The notes under the pieces were generated by a model. That model was not told where the DNA came from. It did not search any database and saw only the letters and a program-made list of their open reading frames with translations. Shown piece by piece: positions 53,155 to 64,000 of a DNA stretch of 64,000 bases. The position numbers were made by a program, and so were the translations under genes. Each line of letters begins with the position of its first letter. Within the stretch, counting starts at the first letter, position 1. This DNA is from Lepturacanthus savala (Eukaryota; Chordata; Actinopteri; Scombriformes; Trichiuridae). The stretch spans positions 6,937,001-7,001,000 of the forward strand of contig CM060467.1 in NCBI GenBank assembly GCA_030544235.1, written 5' to 3'.

Positions 53155-53580
53155 TAAGCCACAATTGTTTGTCACATTGTCATGGAACTTCTTTCCAGAG
53201 TGGAAAGTGTGCATGTCATATGTTACTTGCTTGTGTTGAATATCCTTATCTTTGTGTCTAGTCAGTGATTATGAGAAAGGATGGCGTTAATCCTGTTTGT
53301 CCAGGATCAAATGGAATTCCAGTTGAAAGTGGGGAAAAATTGATTCGCTTTTTTACGGAAGCTCCTGAACTCTATGATCTGTCTTTTTGTTTGGCAAAAG
53401 AAAACTGGAGAACTGCTGTAGCAGAACGCCATGGGGCAAACGGTGTGTTTCTGTGTAGCTTCAGATTCATGAAGGAGACATAGCTGAAGTATCAAGAACA
53501 GTATGTACCATGCCCATTTTAACTAAAATGTTGTATTCCATCAATGCGTCACTGTATCGAATCCCATTAGCCTCAAGCTC

Positions 53581-53640
53581 CTCTGTGGCATCAGCTAGCA
53601 ACCGCGACCTTGTGGGTTCACATCCCTTATGCTCCAAGGA
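53581..53640 (+). mobile_element. tRNA-like (box A/box B) SINE-head fragment
   Basis: TGGCATCAGCTAG resembles a polymerase III box A, and GGTTCACATCC, about 30 nt downstream, resembles box B. No complete cloverleaf can be drawn, so a decayed tRNA-derived SINE is more likely than a tRNA gene. Confidence 0.35.
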
Positions 53641-56600
53641 CATGTGTCCTAAAAATACAAAGTTCACTCTCTCTAGGGTGACTTGTTTTTGTGGCTATGA
53701 CAGCGACCTGTATGTGCGCAGATTATCCTAAATGAAAGTGGGCCTGGTTCCTCAGCCTTTGATTATTCACTTTAATCTCTTCTAGACTAAAATGAATTGT
53801 CCATGTTTTGAGCTTTTCCATAGAAAGTCTAAATAGAATTGCATAATCTGTGTGACAAAACTGGTCATTTAGTAGCAGAATGTGCATTTGCCAGTAAAGA
53901 ACACATCGAAAGCATATTTTAAAATTGGCATTAAAATAAATGGCTTAAAATGGCTTTTTAATCCTTTTACATCATATCCTCAATAATTTTGTGCACCTAT
54001 TTAACAATATATGTCAAAAATGATTTCTCTATATTGTTATATTAAAATCTAGTAATGTATTCTTTCTGTAAAACAAAATATGAAGTGTGCTTTCATAAGT
54101 ATAAACTGACCTATCAGTCAATCTTCAATATAGCTCATTCTCACTCTCCAGCTCTGTCTCGTAGCCCTGATACTTTTCTGTAGTGCAGTCAAATGCAAAG
54201 GATTTGATTTAAATCCCTTTTGTAACTGTACACCACTCAAATATTCTGTTTCACAGTGCAAAAGCTAAAGACACTTACTTCTGTTTCACCGAGACTTTAA
54301 TATTGTTTATGCATGTTGTGAGTTTCATTAGACGAGAGCAGTAGAAGAATGGCAGGAATAATTGTTGACCCATATTGACTTTATGAATATTTAGTGTTCT
54401 GTTTAGCCCAGTTGAGCTTTGTCCTGATGTTTTTAATACAGGTTTGTCTCCAATTGCTAGAATGAGAATGAGAGTTAATAGTAAATGTTTGGGATGTTTC
54501 AGACACAGTGACTTCTTTGTGCATTTTAGTTTTAGGGTTAATTGGGTTGCGCTGGCCATTTATTTCTGAGTGTACATTGTTAATTTTCAATTACTGTGAA
54601 CAGGATAAACTTGCTGTTGAATTGAGTGTCGATTTAGCACTCAGCATAATTGCCTGAAGCTTTTGATTGCACTGTAATGTGGAATTGCAGGTGTGTAACA
54701 TTCTCTTTGAAAAAAGAAGAGTAATTCATCATTATTTATCATCTTCACTTATACATTGCAAACATGGTGTGTATGTGTGGTTTTGACTGTGTGTGTCTGT
54801 GTTAGTGGTTCTTGTAACTGTACATGCTCAGCAAATACACACATATATTCTAGCTATTTTAAGTCTTGTCTAAGTCTCTCATGTCTTGTTTTCGTCTGCC
54901 TCCTACCAAGTTGTCATGTCTACATCTGTTCCATCAAATTGTGTTTCCTCATGTTACTGTAGTTTGAGATTATTTGTTCTTTCCTTCAAACAGTTTGACA
55001 ACTTCAACTGGATACTTCCTGTTTTTCTATCCCGTTTTGGCTTGTTTGGCTGTGTTTCTCAAAACACAACGTGTTTCTCAAAGCAGGCATATTAATGATT
55101 TCAGACGTGTTTTGCTGTGTTCTCCTCCAACTATGGAACTGAATATATAGAGGAGCACCTTGTCCATGTGGGCAATGATGTGTCCCTATAGAAAAAATAA
55201 ATTAAACCATCCGCCATCAGGGAGGTCACAGCACTTTCGGCCTAATATACTGTGACCTTAGCAATGCTATAGAGCAGTAATATCACTTTTGTATAATAAA
55301 TCTGGCCATCTTTGCTGCAGTAGGCTGTACTACATAGATTGCCCAGAAACAGACAATAGATTAGATTATATTCGACTTTATTGGTCTCACAAATTTGTGT
55401 GTTAACACGTCTTAAGAACAGTGACAGAAATAAACAATATACAAAAAACAATAACAATTATATATACTGTAAATACACATAAAATGAGTACCGTGAATAT
55501 ACATCAAACCATTCTTGAACAAGCAGCCATTATTCATTAGCAGTTATACATGGATAAAGGAGTAAAATGCATGAATCATTATAATCACCAAACTGATGTA
55601 GGTGTATGTTCAGTGAAAGTACTAATATAATCCATGCACAGCATTGGTAGCATCCCATTGCCTTACTACTTCTGAGTGATGTCTGTGCGCCCCCGACTCA
55701 TCTCGATGCCAACTTCAACCTTTCTACCAACATCTAACCTGCCTCTGCCCCTGTCTGATCTGTCAGCCCTCATCTGATCTGCCAATGTCTCATATTGCCA
55801 CAAAGGAGCATGGACAGGTCCTGCATCTAAACAGGGGCAGTTTAATTTTACACACAACCACACACACATATATGGGTCAGACCTCTGCATTACTTCACAT
55901 GGATCAATCAGACCTGCACACACACATTTTATATTGTACATGTCCAGTACACCCAGTTTTGTTTTGTAGAAGACACTTAACCACAAAATCATGAGTGTCC
56001 CAAGAACATTGTTGGCCTGCTTATGGATTTACAAAGCTTAGAGTAAATAGCTGGTCTGCGCCCCAGATATTCTTTGGCTCTCTGTCCAAGATAATCTGCG
56101 ACAGTAGCCAACCGCCTGTTCACTTAGGATGAGTTTGATCTCATGCTGCACTAATCATATTTAGCATGTGTAACGGGTGTGCGACACATCCACTGTACGT
56201 TCGTGTTGCGTTGTGGTGTGGCACATGGTGGCTGATTCTATGGTCCATTTACTACTGTTAAGCTCTGCTGATTCATTAAGCACAAAAAACAGCACCTGTG
56301 AGTGTGTGAGTGTGTGCGTATGTGCGCACGTATGTGCTTGCATGCTTCAGACTGTTTCAGCCTTTTCAAGTGCGGAAATTCCTCACAATTTTCAATCTTT
56401 TTTAACCATGATTTAAAATGAATCACAAAAGTTAACATTTTAATTTTGACAGCACATATGCAAATACTGGCACACTTTGTCATTCAAAATTAAAATATGG
56501 ACAGAGACTGACTGACTGACAGACCCACTGACTGACCGACTGAATGACTCCAAGACAGCAGCCCCCTCCTCTGCTCTCCTCTTTCATATGTTTCTGTTCA

Positions 56601-57043
56601 GCTTAATTCTGCTGTGAACTCAATCTCTCATCTTTGCCCATACTGAGCTCACTGTGTGGTTCCTATTGAATTGGGCTTTGAATACTAACCATGTACACTG
56701 CAGGGAGACAAGCAGGCACACACACACATACACACAAATCTAAGCAGTGGAGGAAGTGGTTTTTCTCTGGTGTTCATTGGAACTCTGTGGGCGGGGTGAG
56801 GAAGACTAAACTCAATGTGGTGTGTGTGTGTGTGTATGTGTGTGTGTTTGTGGCCGTGTGCCTGAGTGGATTTTGTTTATTTACTCTCTGTTTTCCCTCT
56901 TTTCTCTTTTGTTTGTCTCTCCCGCCACTGCTTTCTCTCTCTCTACATCCCTCAAAAGAAGCAATTATGCTTCTATTTTTTTTTGTAATTAACATTTACC
57001 CTCGCATACATACATGCATGCAGAAGGATATAAACAAGCCAGG

Positions 57044-57155
<112 letters not shown>

Positions 57156-57493
57156 ATAATAGCACACAATACAAATTCACCAGAACCACTGGTAATCCCC
57201 TAGTCATCCAATTATCATAAGATTTCTATGAGAAAAAGGAGAGTAGTCTGAGTTTGGTATTGGATATTTAACAGTTTGCATGTTATAAAGATTAAATGAC
57301 ATCATTACAGCTGCACTTTTGGAAATGTTTCCTTTGGGATAAAAGCGAGGAAAGCAATTTGGACTACCTGGGGTATCTTACATGGAGACAGCTGGACTCT
57401 GTGCTGACTGTGTTTTTGTCATGCCTGTGTGCATCTTCGTCTGTCTGTGCATGCACTTCATTCCGATGTGCATGAGGATGTGTATGCTGACCT

Positions 57494-57496
<3 letters not shown>

Positions 57497-57528
<32 letters not shown>
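57497..57528 (+). repeat. (GT)16 microsatellite
   Basis: A pure GT run in trio intron 1. Shorter GT-rich patches occur at about 56819-56850 and 56297-56330. Confidence 0.95.
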
Positions 57529-57531
<3 letters not shown>

Positions 57532-58681
57532 CCTCCTTAATTGGATCATGCTGTAGAACACTGGCTGTGTTGGTTTTGAGAAGAGCAGCAATAAGGAATC
57601 AGTTGATAAACACACTGGAGCTTATTGTTTTAGTTTGATTTATTTATCTACTTAAAAACAAATTAAAAACATGTCAGTTTCCAGGTTATTGCTGAGCACT
57701 GCTTTAAATGATATATTAGGAGATTCTGATTGCATGATTCAGGAATGAACAGACTTTTTCATACTAAGTAAAATAATTGTGTAATTTTTCCTGTGAATTT
57801 GAATGAGTTAATATATTTCATTTTTCACAATCTATTTAATTATGTATCCTAAATATCTTGGCTTATGAATAAATATGTAAAAGAAGGCATCCACTAGCCA
57901 AGGGAGAAATATAAAATTTGTTTTCTTTATTCTGTATCACCTTTGTGATCTGGAAGATCAAAGCATTGAAGACTGGGCAAGAAAACAAAACCACAGGAAG
58001 AAAGAAATAGTTCACTTGCAGAAATCTATTTGACACATGATCTAGAATCAGGCCTTAGGCAGACGGAGATGTACAATACAACTTACAGACAAGCATCCTG
58101 CATAGACATACATATTCACTACATTCACATACAGATTCACTAATAGTGACTTTCATTTCACCCTGCCTTCCATATACAAACACTCACATTACAAACATAC
58201 CCCACCATGCTGCATGCTAATAAGGTCCATCTGCTGTAAACTGCATTTTCCCTGAAGTCAAAACAGCGCATTTCTCTGTACTGTCAACATTAGATTTACC
58301 GCAGCTCTCATCAGCATCTCCTCGCTGTACGACTGTCACTGATGTTAATAATAAAACAAAGAATTTCTCATGTCTGTGATACATGGACAACATTTCAATA
58401 AAATATACAAGAGCAGAGTTGCGTTCCATCTCCCAGCATATAAGCCTGTCTTATACTGTAGCACCTTCTTCTCTCTCTTATCTCTCTTTCTTCCCTTCTC
58501 TTCCTCATTGACCCTCCCTCCCCCTCCAAACCTCATATTATTTCTGTTTCCCACATCATCATCTTTGTCCTCTCTCTTTCTTTCTTACTTCTTCTTCTTT
58601 CTCTCTTTCTCTCTCTCCGACCCAGTCTTTTCCTGGAAAGCACTGATGCATAGGAAAGTGAGGTTCCGCTCCATCACCCGT

Positions 58682-58829
58682 CCAATCACTACCAACCTCT
58701 CCCCCGTACATGAGCCAATCATTTGCCAAAGACGGCCAACGGGGGAGGGGATAAGCATGAAGGGTGGGGCAAGGTGGGTGTTGTGTATGTGTGTGTGTGC
58801 TGGTTGCTCCTGGGCTCCGGAGATATAAA
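58682..58829 (+). promoter_or_regulatory. Promoter-like cluster inside trio intron 1
   Basis: Two CCAATC motifs (58682-58687 and 58715-58720) and a CGGGGGAGGGG-type GC-rich block lie upstream of a TATAAA at 58824-58829 (context GGAGATATAAAGG). The arrangement and local GC rise fit a TATA-containing promoter firing rightward, and so possibly an alternative trio first exon. No start exon can be proven from sequence alone. Confidence 0.35.
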
Positions 58830-61800
58830 GGATGCTTGGCTGCTCCAGGGACAGGGGGGAATATCACCATAATGCCCTCTCCATCCTTTTCGATGGATGC
58901 TTTTGCAGTTTTTGATGGCTGTGCTGCTGCAGGAGGAATGCTAATATATGTACCAGTAAATATACTAGAATGCTTCTCATTTATTCATTCGAAATAGAAA
59001 TAGGCCGTGGTGGTGATTGTGTTATAATGAATCATTACGTCTGTGTAAATACAGCGATGACATGATGAATTAGATGTTTGTGTCCATAATGCTGATTCAA
59101 TTCTCTTCTTAGGGAATTAGTTGATTCATACCCTGTGATTTCATGCTGCAATTGAGATGAGAGAATGAATGCCATTCATAAACAATGACACCTAATGAAG
59201 GTGTTTACTTGAACCGGTGTTGACGATGAAGGAAACGGGAGGGGTAGCAGCTGTGATCTTTAAAAATCCACCAGGCATTTTTTTTCTTTTTGGGAGGGGG
59301 AGGTTATACCCTCTCTGATCCTTTTGGAAATCCTATGTATGGATGGACAGCCTCCTGTGCTGTCGTGATGCTTATTTTATGGTTCAGTTGGCTGGTTTGA
59401 GTGCAAGAGGGGAGAAGACAAACAGAAAACATGTCCATCCAGATCCCACCTGCCTGTCCTTGTAAGTATTATATTATTGTAGAAGGCTAGACTTAATTAT
59501 TTAACAGTAGAAGGAGGGCAAAGTGCTCCAGTGACAACGAGTTAAGGCCACACTCCTGGAAATAACTCTAACACATTCTTTGTCACCTCTCATTAATATT
59601 ATGATAAATTTGTATCAAAACTGATCAATTATTTAGTTGTGGACATGATCATGCATTTATCAAATTAATGTAACATGTATAATTCAATGACCGCATTTGG
59701 CTTCTGCCTAACTCTGCTCCACTTAGAGCAACTTCTCAACAGCATCACAACTCTCTATTTTTGGTCCACTTGCTAACTAATGAATGCATGTGAGTCATGT
59801 GATTTCACTTCTCCTTCAAAGGTTTATGTTTACATGGAGGTGGGATGTAACCACCAGAGGAACAGCTGAACAGAAGACCTATCAGTGGTGTGGATAGCCT
59901 CACATTAGCAGTGGTTCTCACCATTAAAAGCCAAATAATCTCAGTTTAATAACTGACATGTTACTGTATTCTTCAGCTAAAATCCATCCCGGAGCCATAG
60001 ATCACAAGAGTCCTGAGCCTTTGATGACCTAGATGGAGTCTAAAACTGTGCTGTTAAAATTTCTTGGATAACGCGATTCAGATTTGGGAACACTGCTTCA
60101 AATGCATTTAAAGTTGTGTATATCCAGTAATGACCCAGACTGACAATATAATATTTTGAGCATTTTCTGATATTAAATACATATTATTGGGATATCAAAA
60201 GTTAAAATAAAATTCAGGAAAAGTGTACAATACGGGGCCTTTAAATTTTGTTGGTTTACTCATGATTAGAGAGGAATGTTAGTTTTCACAAATATGGATT
60301 AAATAAACAGATTAGGTAAACTTCACTTCCAGTGCACTCAGCAAAGAATCAAACTCCCTACCTCTTGCACTCATGACTCTTTGTTTAGAATTACATAACT
60401 TCCTCTTCTTCACCCTTAGTGAATGAGTAATTAGGTTGCTAATTTTGTCCTCAATTGCCCAATTAGGTGTTAATTTGTGTCTTGGGGCAGACATGGCTTT
60501 GCTAGCATGACGTTCATTTTGGCCCAGGTGTGCAGCCATTTCCCATTTTAGAGGCAAATAGGACATGTTTAGGCCAAGAAACAAGATATAAGTCTGTTCA
60601 TGCAGTATATTTAAAATAATAGTGACGTGAATAGCTTCATAGGCAGTGTTAGAGATGCTGAGTTTCCATGAGCCCTGCATAAAGCATTTTAAGTTGACTG
60701 TAATATCTCACTGCTTTTAACAACAGGTCATATAAAATGTTCGTTATCTGAGCCCTCCATCCCTGATCCCTGAGTTTGAAGGTCACTTCATGAAAACATA
60801 ACCCATTTTCCTTCCCATTGACACCCTGAAGCCTCCCTTCCCCTGCAGACAGAGAGAGCCTTGAGCCGCTTAGCCATGAAGAAGAAGTGTAGTGACCCAT
60901 AACCATTTAATATTTAAGCAGCTGTCAATATGGATGCATCTGCAGCTGGATGATGGGAATATGAGGGTCAGGAATGTTGGTAATGCTTCCTTCATTTAGA
61001 TCCCTATTGCTTACCTCTCATCTTCCCTAGTAGGGATCTAGACATATAAGATAATGTTCTAGGAACTGCTCATTACAATGCCAGATTCTGAAACTAGATG
61101 CACTGTTGCTAATTGTCAGCCACACAATTTCTTCTTCCCCTTCCAATCGTATAACAAGAATGATCTCAAATGCTGAACCTCATATGCTGATGGGATTGAT
61201 TTTTTTTTTTTTTTTAAGTTTTAAATGGAAATAGCTAGAAATATATTTTGAGTGAGGTCCAAAAAAGCAACCACTGCAGCTGAATGCTAAAGCTAAAGCT
61301 ACTTCTAATGCCTGATGTTAGACACGCTAGACGTTGGCTCCAACAAAATTCTGCATTGAAGTGAGACAACTCTGTTTTTCTCATTCATGTTTTTTTTCCC
61401 CCCCCGCAAAATGTTCTCGAAAGCTATTATTATATCCGGCAATGTCTGGAGACACGGTGGTGATTTGGAAAATGTCGTTTTCTTTGAAGATATTTAGGCT
61501 TATGGAGTAGTTATTTTGGTAGCGTGTCTGAAAGGAGTCACAGTCAGTAGAAGTGCAAAATATGACTACAGAGACAAACTGATCATGTCACAAATGCTAC
61601 ATTTATATATGTCATTTTCATGCATATTGTATAAATATTTTTGGGTTTTATCTGTCCATAAACACCTATTTTTTGTTTTGTTTTTTTCTGGAAAAAGATT
61701 GCAGTGACCCCTACTGGGTGAGTTACAAAGTACAGGGAGGGAGTATAGGTCTCTCTCTCTCTCTTCTTTCCCTCAGAATGATAATGACATTAAAGAGGAC

Positions 61801-64000
61801 TGAGTCACATTTATTTGTGTTCTCTGTTCAGCATACATCCTGCAGATAAAAACAGAAAGTATCCATAGCTATGTATGGTATCCTATCTATATGCAGTCAG
61901 GGCGGGGTCCACATTCAGATGTGGTTTTGTGTTGTTTGCATGGAGGCCTCAAAGTCATAAAAAAGGCCTATAATTAAATGGCTTGAATAGAGCATCCTAA
62001 ATTGAGAGCAGATACAAACCCGGGCTGAAGGATTGTTTGTCTCTCTCTCTTTCTCTCGCTCTGTCACTACTTCTGTTTGATTTTTCAACTCTATCTATTT
62101 CCCTGTCTTTCCCAGCCCTCACTCCTATCCTGTTGCAAGGTGGTTGGAGTCTGAGATACTGGTAGTCTCAACAAAATCTGAAAATAAGTAGAGGAGATTA
62201 CATTTGCAACTGCTCCACAGTCTAAATTGCTGAGAAATATTGCCCTCTGTAGAGATACTGGCAAGGTGCAAACATACTAAAAGAAGTAAAATAAAAAATA
62301 CCACCAGTAAGAACAGTATATTTAGTTATATTACTTGTATGTTGTTATTTTGGCACTGGAAAATACAATTTTCTGCAGATGCAAATGAGTGTTTTACAAC
62401 AAGCACCTCGCCACAGCAAGTAAGGTTTCAGTTTCAGACATGTAACCTTTTTGCTCCACTGACCATGCCATCAGGGATGTGTGCGTGCGCATACATGTGT
62501 GTATCCATGCGTGTAAGCCAGATATTCCATCAGATAGTCCCGTGGTACCCTGTTTGCATAAGCCAGTTGTTTTTAAGGGCTGCTATAACAGTACATGGCC
62601 ATGGGATCCACTCGCCGCCTCCTGGCTGGAGACAGGCTATGGAGCCATGGCCTGTACTTCCCTGTCTGGTGTGTGTGTGTGTACTCAACAGGACATTGGC
62701 CTTTTGTTGAGAACTAGTCTAGTGAAAATCTATTCACGGCGGGATGGAGTGATGGGAAGAGGAAAGATCAGTAGAGGATGGGTTGAATTGAAAATGGCTG
62801 GAGAAGAGTGTTTAGGGGTAAGAGATGCGAGACGAGAAAGGAAAAGAAATGGAGCAAATCAGTAGAGGAGGATGAGGAAAAGATGAAACAGATAGAGGAA
62901 GGAGGATAATGGGGAATATACTCAGATAGGAGGAGAAGAAGAGCACTAGAGAGGAGAAGGGATGGCAGGAAAGGAGAAAGTGATGCATGTGGACACCAGC
63001 TGCTCATAAACAATCCACACGAGCTCTCGCCGGAACAAACACGTGCACAGACGGTTGTAATGAAACAACAATGTACAGAACTACCAAAGGTCCGCGTGTC
63101 CTCCCCTGGGAACCAGCTCTGACGCTGACTCTGTAAAAAAAATGAACTATCTGGCATTTAGCAAGCCTGAAGTCCTGCAGGTGCACGCGCATACACACAC
63201 AAAAACAATTTAATTCAGTCATAATAGCTTTGGTTTGTTTTGGTGCCACATTGTATCTGACTCTGTTTATAATTCAGCACTCTCAGAGGCATTCATTACA
63301 CTGTTTATAATGAAATAAATCACAAAATGACATGGCAGCATTTTTGCTGTTCTGAATGAGTTTGCACACACTGCATCTCATCTCAGGATGTGTTTCTGGA
63401 TTCTACTAACACAAAACAGTCGCTGATGGGTTATTTTTGAGAACCCCTTCATTCTAAAGTGCTTCAGAGAGCCCCTTGTTTGCCACATTATTTCTACAGA
63501 CCAGATTCCAACCTCATCACAACACTTCTGATGAATATTTCACAAATGAATGTATTGCTTATTTTTAAGTTAACTAACTGTGCAAGTAAATAATCCTATT
63601 GCCAGAGCCCAGCTGTTGCCATGCTAGTTCCACTGTCAGATGAGTTCATGGTTTGGCTGATGTGATGGTTATAAATAGTTAGTGAAATGGTGTGAGGGTG
63701 AGGTTCCTTTACAATAAAAGTCTCAACACCCCATAGTGAGTATGCAGTATTTTGATGGTGTACAATGTTTAGGGGTAAAAAAAAGTCAGGTGCATTATAT
63801 TTCTCTCCACTAAGTTTCAGTAGGAGCCATCCTCATCTCTGTATTTTTCATTGTAAGTGTTCTCTGTCTTTGGCTCACATCGCCTCTTTTTGTCATCAGC
63901 CAAGCGATAAAAGAAGAAAACATTCTCTGTCTCATTCTCTCTTCGCCTCACATACTCTCTCTCAGCACTATGTCTCACATCATCAGCTCAAGTTTGGTTT

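Noticed and set aside
62379..62419. Exon-like block with AG acceptor and GTAAGG donor in trio intron 1
   Set aside because: It is 41 nt and would shift the trio frame. The acceptor tract is short. It contains an octamer-like ATGCAAAT but nothing else supports function.

Overview
The window is vertebrate, almost certainly teleost fish, nuclear DNA. It is AT-rich with small GT-AG exons, long TA and GT microsatellites, and teleost-type transposon remnants (an L2/Rex1-like LINE tail, Tc1/mariner and pogo/Tigger-like fragments). There is no prokaryotic or viral gene organisation.

Positions 607-41212, minus strand: the 5' 52 coding exons of an axonemal outer-arm dynein heavy chain, dnah5. The exons join in one continuous frame of 7,896 nt (2,632 codons), and every splice phase agrees. 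They cover the N-terminal tail, the linker, AAA1 (GPAGTGKT, residues 2027-2034) and AAA2 (GPSGAGKT, 2309-2316). The gene leaves the left edge just before AAA3. A good RFX-type X-box (41378-41391) lies about 170 bp upstream of the first ATG, as expected for a motile-cilium gene.

Positions 41213-44080: the divergent intergenic region. It carries the dnah5 promoter, inverted repeats, a Tc1/mariner MITE-like element and a CpG-rich trio promoter and 5' UTR.

Positions 44081-44150, plus strand: coding exon 1 of trio (Rho guanine nucleotide exchange factor and kinase), with a consensus GTAAGT donor. The remaining ~19.8 kb to the right edge is trio intron 1. No canonical exon 2 was found there, but it holds a 54-nt exon-like block in the correct phase and a CCAAT/TATA promoter-like cluster. 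The two genes are functionally unrelated. Their head-to-head order matches the DNAH5-TRIO neighbourhood of human chromosome 5p15.2, which supports calling dnah5 rather than its paralogue dnah8.

The least explained structure is a ~1 kb element in dnah5 intron 28 (17325-18334). It has CCCTTAGCAAAAAG terminal inverted repeats, many palindromic AGTATACTT-type subrepeats and a non-repetitive core that looks like a small spliced gene end.
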